A DNA stretch of 64,000 nt from Aldehydirespirator sp965248735 (GTDB lineage: Bacteria; Actinomycetota; Acidimicrobiia; Acidimicrobiales; Aldehydirespiratoraceae): NCBI GenBank assembly GCA_965248735.1, contig OZ252146.1, positions 2,108,001 to 2,172,000 of the forward strand, in the 5' to 3' direction. Shown piece by piece: positions 16,681 to 25,071 of the stretch. A program made the translations under genes and the position numbers. Each line of letters starts with the position of its first letter. The stretch's first letter is position 1. Under the pieces are notes generated by a model, which was not told the origin of the DNA, did no database searches, and saw nothing but the letters and a program-made list of their open reading frames with translations.

Positions 16681-17011
16681 TCTGTTCGCGTTTCTCGGTC
16701 ACTCTGGCCAACGGGCGCGAACAGGACGCCCCGGTTGAGCATCTCGCCCGTTCTGTTCGCGTTTCTCGGTCACTCTGGCCAACGGGCGCGAACAGGACGC
16801 CCCGGTTGAGCATCTCGCCCGTTCTGTTCGCGTTTCTCGGTCACTCTGGCCAACGGGCGCGAACAGGACGCCCCGGTTGAGCATCTCGCCCGTTCTGTTC
16901 GCGTTTCTCGGTCACTCTGGCCAACGGGCGCGAACAGGACGCCCCGGTTGAGCATCTCGCCCGTTCTGTTCGCGTTTCTCGGTCACTATGGCCAACGGGC
17001 GCGAACAGAAG
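16681..17011. repeat. Tandem 71-bp repeat array, four full units plus a partial fifth
   Basis: Units begin at 16681, 16752, 16823, 16894 and 16965, exactly 71 bp apart, and the full units look identical; the last differs (ACTATGG) and breaks off after the second arm. Each unit contains CTGTTCGCG and, 34 bases on, its complement CGCGAACAG. CGCCCGTT just before one arm is complementary to AACGGGCG just before the other. It fills the gap between convergent genes, so a transcription-termination or structural role is possible. Confidence 0.95.
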
Positions 17012-17036
17012 AGGGTCGGGAGGCTCTCTTGGTGAC

Positions 17037-17630
17037 CTAGGCGTCGAGCAGGACAGCCACTAGGGCTCGAAGCTCACCGATACCGGTGCCTTTGGCGGCG
17101 CTGGTCCACTGGACGGTGCCCCGGTCGGCGTCGAGCTTGGCCGCAACTTCGGCCTGGCGGGCGCCGCGACGGGATGGGCGGACCTTGTCGGCTTTGGTGG
17201 CCACGAAGGTCACGGGGAGGCCCAGCCCGTCGAGCCATTCGACGGTCTGCAGATCGAGGCGGGTGGGACCGATCTCGCCGTCGATGAGGTGCAGCACCCC
17301 CCGCAGCGGCTCTCGGTGGGCCAGGTAGCCCTCAGCCATGGAGCTCCAGCGGCGGTGTTCGGCCTTGGACGCCTTGGCGTACCCGTAGCCGGGCAGGTCC
17401 ACCAGCCAGCGGCGCGAGCCCTCTGCGCCCAGTTCGAATGCGTTGATCAGCCGGGTGGCGCCGGGGGTCTTGGATGTGCGGGCCAGCTGCTTGCGCTGGG
17501 CCAGGGCGTTCAACAGCGACGACTTGCCCACGTTGGACCGCCCCACCAGAGCGATCTCGGCCACCGTGGCCGGCATCTGCTGGGCGCGGGGAAACGACGA
17601 CACGAAGCACAACGCCAGCGGCCCTGCCAT
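17037..17630 (-). CDS. engB: Ribosome biogenesis GTPase EngB/YsxC
   Basis: A 197-aa TRAFAC GTPase needed for large-subunit assembly. G1 is GRSNVGKSS, the G2 threonine lies in TPGATRLI, G3 is DLPGYGYAK, G4 is TKADK and G5 is SAAKGTG. Length and motif order are those of the family. The ATG at 17630 begins MAGPLALCFVSSFP; a later ATG at QQMPAT is possible but less likely given family length. It is the last gene before the tandem repeat array and is followed upstream on the same strand by an Fpg-like glycosylase 49 bases away. Confidence 0.95.
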   Translation of the reverse strand: MAGPLALCFVSSFPRAQQMPATVAEIALVGRSNVGKSSLLNALAQRKQLARTSKTPGATRLINAFELGAEGSRRWLVDLPGYGYAKASKAEHRRWSSMAEGYLAHREPLRGVLHLIDGEIGPTRLDLQTVEWLDGLGLPVTFVATKADKVRPSRRGARQAEVAAKLDADRGTVQWTSAAKGTGIGELRALVAVLLDA

Positions 17631-17679
17631 CTGATCAGGCTACGACGGCGACCGGACGAGAGCGTCGGGTTGGAGCGGG

Positions 17680-18459
17680 TTACGTCTGGTGCTGGGGGCA
17701 CCAGTAGGTTGTGCGGCCGCCCACCTGGTCGCGCCGCAGCTGTGTCCAGTCCCGGGGACAGCGTCCGCCCCGCTCCCGAGCGGGCTGGAGGTCGCCCGTG
17801 TGGGAACCGCCCCGCTCACCGAGGATCCTCAGCGTGGTCCGGATGGCTCGATGGAGCCGGGCCGTCTCCGATGCCTCTAGCGATCCCGCCTCGCGGACGG
17901 GGGACAGCCCGGCCCGCCAAAGCGCCTCATCGGCCAGCAGGTTGCCGAGCCCGGCCAGGCGGCGCTGGTCCAGCAGTCGGGCCTTCAGCGCCACCGTCGA
18001 GCGGTCCAAGGCCTTGCGCAACTGCCCCAGAGTCAGCGACAGCGCGTCCGGTCCCAGCGCCTCCTCATCAGGGTCGAGCTGAACGCCGCCGAGTCTGCGA
18101 GGGTCGCGTAGCACCATGGCGCCGCCGCCCTCGAACTGCAGCCCGAAGCGGTCCCAGGCTGGTTCGTGGCGGGGGCTGTCGTAGAGCAGGTGGTCGATGG
18201 GCATGGCCCCGTCCACCACGATCTTGCCGGTCATCCCGAACCGCAGCCCCAGCCGGGAACCGTCAGTGTCCATGACGACGAGCTTGCCGATGCGCCGCAC
18301 CGACTCGACGCGCGCCCCGGTCAACTCCAAGCGCAGAGCGTCGGTGGTGGTGCTCCCCTTGGCGAACCACTCGTCGGGAGCGTGGACGCTGGCGATCTTG
18401 CGTCCCTCCGTGGCCGAGATCGCCCTCCGGTAGGCCTCAACCTCGATTATCTCCGGCAC
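17680..18459 (-). CDS. Fpg/Nei family DNA glycosylase with altered zinc finger
   Basis: A 259-aa protein beginning MPEIIEVEAYRR, the processed Pro2/Glu3 catalytic start of Fpg/Nei, with a Lys in RRIGKLVVM that matches the conserved beta-hairpin lysine and an H2TH region LAGLGNLLADEALWRAGLSP. These enzymes excise oxidised bases and cut at the abasic site. The C-terminal finger, normally CxxC-x16-CxxC, reads C-P-R-D then C-P-Q-H at the same spacing, so two zinc-binding Cys are Asp and His. A canonical Fpg is encoded at 59728-60543. The start at 18459 is standard. Confidence 0.85.
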   Translation of the reverse strand: MPEIIEVEAYRRAISATEGRKIASVHAPDEWFAKGSTTTDALRLELTGARVESVRRIGKLVVMDTDGSRLGLRFGMTGKIVVDGAMPIDHLLYDSPRHEPAWDRFGLQFEGGGAMVLRDPRRLGGVQLDPDEEALGPDALSLTLGQLRKALDRSTVALKARLLDQRRLAGLGNLLADEALWRAGLSPVREAGSLEASETARLHRAIRTTLRILGERGGSHTGDLQPARERGGRCPRDWTQLRRDQVGGRTTYWCPQHQT

Positions 18460-18618
18460 CGGTGCCAGCTTTCGTCCCGACTAACGTCGGCAGCCTAACG
18501 GGCCGGCAATTTCCCGTTGAGTCAACCGGCGAGCAACCAGCCCCGACGCTGCCACGCCAGAGCCACTCAACAAGGTAAAGGGGGTCTGACGTGAGTTGGC
18601 GGGTTGAGGTCTCGCGTC

Positions 18619-19020
18619 TCAGGACATTCGGATGTGCTGGATGGTGATTCCGAGTCCTGGGGCTCTCGCCAGACGACCGTCGGCGGTTAGCAGCGGGGCT
18701 TCGAGGACGTGTGCCGCCGCGACGTAGAAGGCGTCGTAGGCAGTGACGTTCTGGTGGTACTGCCAGGTCAGGGGCGCTAGTGCCCGGCTCGGGATGCGCT
18801 CGACCGGCCATTGCACGAGATCCTCCAAGGCCATGAGCGCCCGCCCCTCCGCGAGGCGCTGGCTGAGGACGGCTCGGCGCAGCACCGACACAACCTCGGC
18901 GTCGATCAGGTCAGGGGCTGCAAGTCCGGCGTCCTCGAGGGTCTCAGCGAGCGACAGACCCAGCGGTGTGCGGAGGAGGTACTCGACCGCCACCGAGGCG
19001 TCCACCACATAGAGGGTCAC
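18619..19020 (-). CDS. vapC: VapC-family PIN-domain toxin ribonuclease
   Basis: A 133-aa PIN domain. The first acidic residue is in VVDASVAVEYLL, the second in DLIDAEVVSVLRRAV, and the third and fourth lie in TAYDAFYVAAA and LTADGRLARA. Such toxins cleave tRNA or other structured RNA with Mg2+. The GTG start at 19018-19020 overlaps the antitoxin stop (GTGA), the usual coupling that keeps antitoxin in excess. Target RNA cannot be predicted. Confidence 0.92.
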   Translation of the reverse strand: MTLYVVDASVAVEYLLRTPLGLSLAETLEDAGLAAPDLIDAEVVSVLRRAVLSQRLAEGRALMALEDLVQWPVERIPSRALAPLTWQYHQNVTAYDAFYVAAAHVLEAPLLTADGRLARAPGLGITIQHIRMS

Positions 19021-19250
19021 TCAAGTTCCGTGTCTCGGAGCCTGCGCATGTCGGCGAGGAGAGTGGCCGCATCCGTGCCGAGGTCGGTCTTCGGTCGGTG
19101 GGCAAGGCGTTCGCGCCATTCCCACCGTGTCAGTTCCCGCTCGATGGCGTCGAGCACAGCAGTGCTCATCGAGCAGTTGCGCTTCTGGGCGTGCCGTCGA
19201 AGCCGTTCGTGGAGCGTTTCGGGCACATTCCTTACCTGAAGGTTTGCCAT
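19017..19250 (-). CDS. vapB: FitA/VapB-type ribbon-helix-helix antitoxin
   Basis: A 77-aa protein whose N-terminus (ANLQVRNVPETLHERLRRHA, then NCSMSTAVLDAIERELTR) is a ribbon-helix-helix DNA-binding domain. The C-terminal tail (DAATLLADMRRLRD) would wrap the VapC active site. It is first in the vapBC operon, so it should bind its own promoter region, where spaced GCATGA copies are found just upstream. Confidence 0.9.
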   Translation of the reverse strand: MANLQVRNVPETLHERLRRHAQKRNCSMSTAVLDAIERELTRWEWRERLAHRPKTDLGTDAATLLADMRRLRDTELE

Positions 19251-19251
19251 T

Positions 19252-19279
19252 GCATGATTCTAGCATGAAATATGCATGA
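19252..19279. promoter_or_regulatory. Three GCATGA copies at 11-bp spacing upstream of vapB
   Basis: GCATGA begins at 19252, 19263 and 19274, one helical turn apart, beginning two bases upstream of the vapB start codon (19250). Equal helical phase is what a ribbon-helix-helix antitoxin array would need. No experimental match is known to me. The next 107 bases, to 19386, encode nothing convincing. Confidence 0.5.
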
Positions 19280-19386
19280 AGACTCGATGACCGCCTCGGC
19301 GGACAAAGAGGCGAGGAGTTCGTCGGCTCGCTCGGTGGTGACGGTCAGCTTGCGGGTCTGGCCCTTGCGGGCGCCCGACCGGCGGA

Positions 19387-20463
19387 TCAGGTGGTGGCCA
19401 CCGGCGGGTGAGTGCGCAGGAAGTCCAGGGCCTCGGCGGCGGTGTCGACCACGCCGATCATGCCCGCGTAGCGGCGGTCGCCCGCGAGCTGGCGCAGCAG
19501 CGGTGCGGCGGGCAGCGTCTCGGTGAAGAACCTGCGGCCGAGGAAGACCATCGGGCTGACCGAGCCGAACACCTCGTAGTGGTTCTGGGTGGCGTCCAGG
19601 AAGACCTCGCCGATGGTTCCCGCTGAGCCGGGAGTGAACACCACGCCGCGGCTGGCGATGGCCAGCAGGCCGTCCTCGCGGATCGAGTTGGCGAAGTACT
19701 TGGCGATATGGCTGGCGAACTGGTTGGTCGGCTCGTGGCCGTAGAACCAGGTGGGCACGGCCAGCGACTCCCCGCCGTCGCCGTAGGCGCCCAGCACGGC
19801 CTGTCCCGCGGCCCGGAAAGGCTCGCCGCGGCGGTAGTCGGGGGCGCGGGCGAGCAGTGCGATAGCGGTGTCGGCAGCGTCGTCGGGGTGGGGGGCGAGC
19901 CACGCGCCGAGGTTGGCGGCCTCCATGGCTCCGGGCCCGCCGCCGGTGGTGACGTGCCAACCCGCCCGGGCGAGCTCTCGTCCCAGAACCGCCACCGAGC
20001 GATACCCGGCTTCGCCGCGCTCGAGGGTGTGGCCGCCCATCACCGCCACCACCTCGCGGGCCGCGAGGTGGCCGTGCAGGGCGTCGTCGATGGCGTGGTC
20101 GTGGAGGCGCCGGGCCAAGGCGTCCATGACGGGCAGGTGCGAACCCCGTGGATGGCGGCTCGCCCACCGGTAGATGGCGAGGTCGATCTCGGGAGTCAGC
20201 TCCGCCTGGGAGTAGAGCCGCGGTCGATACGGGTTGAAGGGCAGGTCGCGCAGCGGCGGAAGCACCACAGCGCCGTTCGCCAGCACGTGGCGGAGCGTCT
20301 CGTCGCTCATCGCCGCGCCGAGGAACGCAGCGCCCGGGCAGGCCGCGGCCCGGAGCTCGTCGGCCCGGTCCCGCAGGTCGATTCCCTGCACGACCGCATC
20401 GGCGAGGGTGCCGTGCTCGTTCAGGTGGGCGTCGAACTCGGCCAGCGAGTGGATGTGGCGCAT
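19387..20463 (-). CDS. LOG family (TIGR00730-like) Rossmann-fold nucleotide hydrolase-like protein
   Basis: A 358-aa protein from the ATG at 20461-20463; an in-frame ATG at 20538 would add 25 Arg-rich residues that look non-native. The Rossmann part has VVAVMGGHTLERGEAGYRSV, the signature TTGGGPGAMEAANLGAW, and FTPGSAGTIGEVFLDATQ, the counterparts of GGGxxGLMG and PGGxGTxxE in cytokinin-type LOG phosphoribohydrolases. It is longer than LOG enzymes (about 190 aa) by an N-terminal domain of roughly 130 residues. It may hydrolyse a nucleotide 5'-monophosphate; the substrate is unknown. Confidence 0.82.
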   Translation of the reverse strand: MRHIHSLAEFDAHLNEHGTLADAVVQGIDLRDRADELRAAACPGAAFLGAAMSDETLRHVLANGAVVLPPLRDLPFNPYRPRLYSQAELTPEIDLAIYRWASRHPRGSHLPVMDALARRLHDHAIDDALHGHLAAREVVAVMGGHTLERGEAGYRSVAVLGRELARAGWHVTTGGGPGAMEAANLGAWLAPHPDDAADTAIALLARAPDYRRGEPFRAAGQAVLGAYGDGGESLAVPTWFYGHEPTNQFASHIAKYFANSIREDGLLAIASRGVVFTPGSAGTIGEVFLDATQNHYEVFGSVSPMVFLGRRFFTETLPAAPLLRQLAGDRRYAGMIGVVDTAAEALDFLRTHPPVATT

Positions 20464-20565
20464 CACGTCGGCATCGGCGGGCAGCCGCGCCCCGCGCCGC
20501 AAGGGCCGCATTCGGTCACCGAGCGGACGCGGCCCCATCGTCGCGACGCCAGCGGCACGGCGCGT

Positions 20566-21513
20566 TCAGCCTTTCGCGAGCCAGGCGACTATGGCTCCGG
20601 CCAGGGCCGGGCCCTGGTCCTCCTGGATGAAGTGGCTGGCCGGCTCGAACTGGGCGTGGGGCTGTCCGGCCGCGCCGGGCATCCGCTCGACGATGAACGG
20701 CTGCAAGCCCCCCAGCACCGGGTCGCCGGGCGCCCACAGCGTGAGCACCGGCTTCGTCCAGCGTTCCAGCACCGCCCACGCGGCCCGGTTGGCGGGCACG
20801 GCGGGATCATCGGGAGTCACCGGCACCAGTAGCGGGAACTGGCGGGCGCCGGCCATGTACGCCTCTGCCGGGAACGGCGCCCGGTAGGCCTCGATGGCGG
20901 CCTCGCTCAGCTCGTTGGCCGTGGCGTTGTCGACGAGGCGGCCGCAGTCCAGGTAGGGCACGTCCTGGCTGAACTGGCGCCAGAAGTCGAAACCCTTCCC
21001 AGGGGAGTCGCCCTCGGGCAGGGCGGTGTTGGCCAGGATCAGCCGGTCGATCAGCTCCGGGTTCTCCGCCGCCATGCGCAGGCCGATGAGGCCGCCCCAG
21101 TCCTGGCCGAACAGGTGCAGCGGCCCCGAGCCGCGCTCGGCTGCGGTCGCCTCCAGGAAGCTGCGCATCCACTCGACGTGGCCCGCATAGGTGTAGGCGG
21201 AGCGCTCCACGGGCTTGTCGGAGCGGCCGAAGCCGATGAGGTCGGGGACGATCACCCGGTGGCCGGCGCCAGCCAGCACCGGGATCATCTTGCGGTACAG
21301 ATATCCCCAAGTCGGCTCACCGTGCAGCAGCAGGATCGTGGCCGTGCCGCCATCCGGCTCCGTTGGCCCTGCAGCGATGTAGGCCATGCGCAGCCCGTCG
21401 ACAGTGGCGTAGCGGGGCTCGTAGGAGTAGTCGTCGACGGCGGCGAAGCGGTCCCCGGGGGTGCGCACATACGCCACCCCGGCGGGCGTGGAGAGGATCT
21501 CTGGCTCGGTCAT
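20566..21513 (-). CDS. Haloalkane dehalogenase-like alpha/beta hydrolase (HLD-I type)
   Basis: A 315-aa alpha/beta hydrolase. The oxyanion segment ILLLHGEPTWGYLYRKM is followed by the nucleophile elbow HLFGQDWGGLIGLR (Asp, with the halide-binding Trp next to it), a second Trp in FDFWRQF within the cap, a downstream acid in WAPGDPVLGG and the catalytic His in ASHFIQED. This set and order match HLD-I enzymes such as DhlA/DhmA, which release halide from haloalkanes through an alkyl-enzyme ester. Actual substrates are unknown; epoxide hydrolases share the fold but use a different elbow. Confidence 0.85.
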   Translation of the reverse strand: MTEPEILSTPAGVAYVRTPGDRFAAVDDYSYEPRYATVDGLRMAYIAAGPTEPDGGTATILLLHGEPTWGYLYRKMIPVLAGAGHRVIVPDLIGFGRSDKPVERSAYTYAGHVEWMRSFLEATAAERGSGPLHLFGQDWGGLIGLRMAAENPELIDRLILANTALPEGDSPGKGFDFWRQFSQDVPYLDCGRLVDNATANELSEAAIEAYRAPFPAEAYMAGARQFPLLVPVTPDDPAVPANRAAWAVLERWTKPVLTLWAPGDPVLGGLQPFIVERMPGAAGQPHAQFEPASHFIQEDQGPALAGAIVAWLAKG

Positions 21514-21661
21514 GGCGTCACGCTAGTGGCGCCCACCCAGGCTCCCCCGTGCCGTCCGGGCGGCCGATCCGACCAGGCAGCGAGCGATTCCTCCTCATCC
21601 GGCTCAGCCGTTCGACATTCTCGGCAGGCACCTTGCGTCACGCCAGAGCGTGGCTCGGCGG

Positions 21662-22999
21662 CTACTTCACCCGTGCGCCGTCCACCCAGACGTGGCTGAT
21701 GTCGTCGGCGGAGGCAAGGCGCACGACCTTCTCGAAGGAGCGGGCCTCGTCGTCGAGGCCGTCCCAGACACGGATGGCGCCGCCGGGCCGGTCGGTTCGC
21801 ACCGCTATTGCGTCGAATCGGCGGCCCGGCTCGATCAGCCCCACGGGCAGGTCGACGACCGCGGCGCCGCCCGCGGTGGCCAGCCAGAAGGCGGTCACCG
21901 TGTCGATGCGCGACTCGGGCACGCCGCGGGTCTCTGCGCCGAGCGACGGGTCGACGCCGTCCTCGAGCATGCGCGAGACGGTGACGGCGTCCTGGCAGAC
22001 GCCCAGCAGGCCGGGCCGGGCCCCGCCGGCGATGTCGCTGCCCAGCCCCACGCCCAGGTCCGCGGCCAGCGCCCCGCGCACGCCGAACACGGCATTGGCG
22101 AAGTATGCGTTGGACAGCGGGCAGTGGGCCACGCCCGCTCGACGCCCCGACACCATGACCATGTCGTCGTCGGTGAGGTGGTCGCTGTGGGCCAGCACCG
22201 TGCGGGTCTGCACCAGGCCGAAGCGCTCGAGGGCTGCGGTGTCGGTCGTGCCGTAGCGGTCGAGGGCGTAGTCGCAGTGCCAGTCCGACTCCGCGCAGTG
22301 GGTCTGCACTCTCACCCCGGTCGCCTCGGCCAGCTCGCCGAGCCCTTCGAGCAGGGCGTCGGTGCACGCCGGAGTGAACCGAGGCGTGATGATCGGCTCC
22401 ACCCGCGGGCTGCCTACGGCTGCCACTGCTTCTATGGAAGCCGCCGAGGCGTTCACGCCCGACGCGGCGGTGGCGTCCCGGTACCACTCGGGGGTGCCGG
22501 AGGGGTGGTCCATGGCCACCCGGCCCACCAGCGCCCTCTGCCCGTGCCGGGCGCAGGCCCGCGCCAGGGCCGTGGTCGCCTCCAGATGGTTCGACGAGAA
22601 GTAGACCGCGGTGGTGGTGCCCAAGGCCAGCAGCGACGGCACGAGGTCCTCCCACACCGCCGCGGCGAAGTCGGCGTCGGCGTAGCGGGCCTCCAGCGGG
22701 AAGGTGTAGTCGAACAGCCAGCGCTCCAGGGGCAGGTCGAGCCCGGTGCCGAGCTGGGGCCACTGCGGCGCATGGACGTGCAGGTCCACCAGGCCGGGAA
22801 GCAACAGCGTGCCCGGTGTCAGGTCCACCCGCTCGGCCGCGGAGTCGAGTGCTCGCCGGCCCGCGGCCGCACCCTCGGACGTGGAGCGGTCGTGGACCGC
22901 GGTGATTGCCCCGGCCTTCACCTCCACCACGGCGTCCGTCACCGTCAGACGGTCGGGCGCCGGCGTCTGCATCAGCGTTCCAGCCACGGCAAGCGTCAT
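21662..22999 (-). CDS. guaD: Guanine deaminase (amidohydrolase superfamily)
   Basis: A 445-aa metal-dependent deaminase converting guanine to xanthine. PGLVDLHVHAPQWPQLGTGLDLPLERWL with the first metal His pair, YTFPLEARYAD, VQTHCAESDW (third His), LAHSDHL and GLGSDIAGGAR (metal Asp) follow the order known for guanine deaminases, including the HAPQ and TFPxE signatures that separate them from TRZ/ATZ-type enzymes. It is monocistronic. With the adenine deaminase at 39910 and the GuaB-like enzyme, it suggests active purine salvage. Confidence 0.9.
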   Translation of the reverse strand: MTLAVAGTLMQTPAPDRLTVTDAVVEVKAGAITAVHDRSTSEGAAAGRRALDSAAERVDLTPGTLLLPGLVDLHVHAPQWPQLGTGLDLPLERWLFDYTFPLEARYADADFAAAVWEDLVPSLLALGTTTAVYFSSNHLEATTALARACARHGQRALVGRVAMDHPSGTPEWYRDATAASGVNASAASIEAVAAVGSPRVEPIITPRFTPACTDALLEGLGELAEATGVRVQTHCAESDWHCDYALDRYGTTDTAALERFGLVQTRTVLAHSDHLTDDDMVMVSGRRAGVAHCPLSNAYFANAVFGVRGALAADLGVGLGSDIAGGARPGLLGVCQDAVTVSRMLEDGVDPSLGAETRGVPESRIDTVTAFWLATAGGAAVVDLPVGLIEPGRRFDAIAVRTDRPGGAIRVWDGLDDEARSFEKVVRLASADDISHVWVDGARVK

Positions 23000-23102
23000 G
23001 GCGCCACGGTAACCATCGCGAACCGTCCGATGGAGGGTCGGACGCCCGCCGAAGGCGCGGTTCTCGACGTCGGCTCGGACCTCAGGGGCCGCGCTGGTAG
23101 GC

Positions 23103-23226
23103 GACCGCCTCGCGATGAAGCGTCACGTTTCCCGCTCTTGTTCGCTACACTCACCGGCCGCTTGGGCCACGGCCTCGCTCGGTGTGCTGCAGAATCCTCT
23201 TGTCGGCGGCCTACCCGCTCGGCCTG
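23103..23226. repeat. Dispersed intergenic repeat, copy B
   Basis: The most diverged of three copies: TTTCCCGCTCTTGTTCGCT, GGGCCACGGCCTCGCT and CTACCCGCTCGGCCT match copies A and C in order and spacing. It abuts the stop of the threonine aldolase gene at 23227. The stretch 23000-23102 before it shows nothing recognisable. Confidence 0.75.
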
Positions 23227-24237
23227 TCACCCCAGCAGTTCGGCGAAGACGTCGATGACGGTCTCGATGTCGTCGGCGGAGACGTCCAGGTGGGTGACGA
23301 GGCGGGCCTGCGAACCGCTCCAGCGGGTGACGATGCCGCGGTCGGCCAGTTCCCCGCCCAGGCCCGAGCCGCCGCACACTTCGTCGTCGATGCGGATGAA
23401 CACCATGTTGGTGGCACAGGAGTCGATCTTCACGCCGTCGACGGCGGCCAGGCCGTCGGCCAGGCGGGCCGCGTTGGCGTGGTCGCAGGCCAGGCGATCG
23501 ATGTGGTGCTCCAGCGCGTACAGTCCCGCCGCGGCCACGATCCCGGCCTGGCGCAGCCCGCCGCCGAGCATCTTGCGCCACTTGTGGGCCTCGTCGATCA
23601 GGTCCGCGGATCCGGCCAGCACCGAGCCCATCGGCGTGCCCAGCCCCTTCGAGAGGCACACCGACACCGAGTCGAACGGGGCGGCCACCGCAGCCGGCGA
23701 CACGCCCAGGGCCACAGCCGCGTTCGGTAGCCGGGCTCCGTCGAGGTGGTGGGACAGGCCGTGGCGGGTGGCCAGCGCGGCCGAGGCCTCCATCTGGGCC
23801 ACCGTCAGCACCTTGCCGTCGACGGTGTTCTCGAGGCACAACAGCCGGGTGCGGGCGAAGTGATGGTCGGAAGACTTCACGGCCGCCTCGGCCGCTGCGA
23901 GGTCGATCATGCCGTCGTCGCCCCTCGGCACCGGCTGGGGCTGGATGGAGCCGAGCACCGCTGCGCCGCCGCCCTCGTACATGTACGTGTGGGCGTGGTC
24001 GCCGACGATGTACTCGTCGCCGCGCCCGCAGTGGGCCAGCAGCCCGCACAGGTTGCCCTGGGTGCCGCTGGTCACGAACAGCGCGGCCTCCTTGCCGAGC
24101 ATGGCAGCCGTGGCCGCCTGGAGCTCGTTGACGGTGGGATCCTCGCCGTACACGTCGTCGCCCACGACGGCTCCGGCCATGGCGGCCCGCATGGCCGGGG
24201 TGGGCTGGGTGACGGTGTCGGAGCGAAGGTCGATCAC
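23227..24237 (-). CDS. ltaE: Low-specificity L-threonine aldolase
   Basis: A 336-aa PLP fold-type I enzyme splitting threonine to glycine and acetaldehyde. It begins MIDLRSDTVTQPTPAMRAAM, has GDDVYGEDPTVNELQ, FVTSGTQGNLCGLLAH, the HLDGARLPNAAVALG Asp region and the Schiff-base Lys in SVSVCLSKGLGTPMGSVL. The GTG at 24235-24237 fits the family start. The frame is open far upstream and joins an AbiEi-like remnant, giving an apparent 595-aa protein; this is a read-through artefact, not a fusion, because the connecting 60 residues are encoded by short repeats. Confidence 0.93.
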   Translation of the reverse strand: MIDLRSDTVTQPTPAMRAAMAGAVVGDDVYGEDPTVNELQAATAAMLGKEAALFVTSGTQGNLCGLLAHCGRGDEYIVGDHAHTYMYEGGGAAVLGSIQPQPVPRGDDGMIDLAAAEAAVKSSDHHFARTRLLCLENTVDGKVLTVAQMEASAALATRHGLSHHLDGARLPNAAVALGVSPAAVAAPFDSVSVCLSKGLGTPMGSVLAGSADLIDEAHKWRKMLGGGLRQAGIVAAAGLYALEHHIDRLACDHANAARLADGLAAVDGVKIDSCATNMVFIRIDDEVCGGSGLGGELADRGIVTRWSGSQARLVTHLDVSADDIETVIDVFAELLG

Positions 24238-24285
24238 ATCGAGCAAGGCTACGGCCACCCGCCGAGACGGGTTGCCGCGGTGAGA

Positions 24286-24335
24286 ATTGGCAGCAGTCGG
24301 CGCCCTGTTGGGCGTTGTGTGCTGCCAGTTCGGTT
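24286..24335. repeat. REP-like hairpin repeat, copy 1
   Basis: A 50-bp unit with terminal inverted arms TTGGCAGC and GCTGCCAG and an inner CGCCC/GGGCG stem. It recurs at 24368 and 25072, each time ending in GCTGCCAGTTCGGT. Confidence 0.7.
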
Positions 24336-24367
24336 GGTGAACATGCGGACGGGTCGCGGCGGTGGGA

Positions 24368-24417
24368 TTTGGCAGCGGTCGGCGCCCAATCGGGCGTTGT
24401 GTGCTGCCAGTTCGGTT
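24368..24417. repeat. REP-like hairpin repeat, copy 2
   Basis: Same unit, 82 bp downstream of copy 1, with inner stem CGCCC-AATC-GGGCG. Copies 1 and 2 lie in the 3' part of the AbiEi-like frame and keep it open. Confidence 0.7.
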
Positions 24418-24429
24418 GAGCGGGAGGGG

Positions 24430-25014
24430 TCGGCTCTTAGGTAGCTGTAGCAGCACCCCAGTGCCCGCCGGGCCCGGTCTGTGCAGCCGTTCCGCCGTCT
24501 CTCGGATCCACCTGAGCGAGTAACCCCGTCGCAATGCATCGTCGAGAGCCTGCTCCACTTGGCGAGACGGTACGACCGCGCCGAGCCGGGCAAGGGAGGT
24601 GGCCACACCCGAGACGGCAATTCGGTCGATCTTCGTGTAGTCGCGCCGGTCCGGATCGGTCCAGCGATGGACGATGATGTCGTCGCGGGCCGGACATCGA
24701 CCCCGAGCCACGGTCACCTCGATCGGCTGAGGTTCATCGAATCCGTCCAGTTCGTGCAAGCAGGCCGCCGCTCGGTGCGAGGCATGGCTCCCACCCCCGG
24801 CCGACGTGGCTGCCATCAATCGGGATCGCCAAGAAAGCGGCGCTGCCGCGAAGAAGAACACATCTGGATAAACAAGCTTGAGGGTTCCGCGCCGGACCAG
24901 TTGAGCGACGCGCTTGTTCGAGTGGCCCATTGCCGTTGCCTGGCGTCGCGTCACGACACCGTGCTGGACGGAGGCGAGTTCGTACAGGCTGGCCCCAGCT
25001 CGGTCATCCGCCAC
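24430..25014 (-). pseudogene. AbiEi-like regulator remnant with missing C-terminal domain
   Basis: About 195 recognisable residues from the GTG at 25014: an HTH-type N-terminus (ELASVQHGVVTRRQATAMG, VAQLVRRGTLKLVYPDVFFF), SHRAAACLHELDGFD, then VSGVATSLARLGAVVPSRQVEQALDDALRRG. This is the AbiEi/DUF559-type layout of actinobacteria, in which a Vsr-like nuclease domain should follow. After LLQLPKSR the homology stops and two REP-like repeats occupy the frame, which has no stop of its own and runs into ltaE. An AT-rich promoter-like stretch (25025-25060) lies upstream. It is probably decaying. Confidence 0.65.
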
Positions 25015-25071
25015 AGTTGAACCATAACCTAATTGATTAAAATATCATATAAAGAAGGTCGTATCACTGGA

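Noticed and set aside
16681..17011. CRISPR array
   Set aside because: The repeats are identical through the whole 71 bp, with no unique spacers and no cas genes.
19277..19386. Minus-strand fragment reading GARKGQTRKLTVTTERADEL
   Set aside because: It looks protein-like, but has no start of its own and no family I can name, so it is left unannotated.
21650..23863. Long plus-strand open frame of 737 codons
   Set aside because: It lies antisense to guanine deaminase and threonine aldolase, with the Gly/Arg/His-rich composition of a shadow frame in high-GC DNA.
23227..25014. A 595-aa fusion of an AbiEi-like protein with threonine aldolase
   Set aside because: The join is encoded by two short repeats, and ltaE has its own family-type GTG start.
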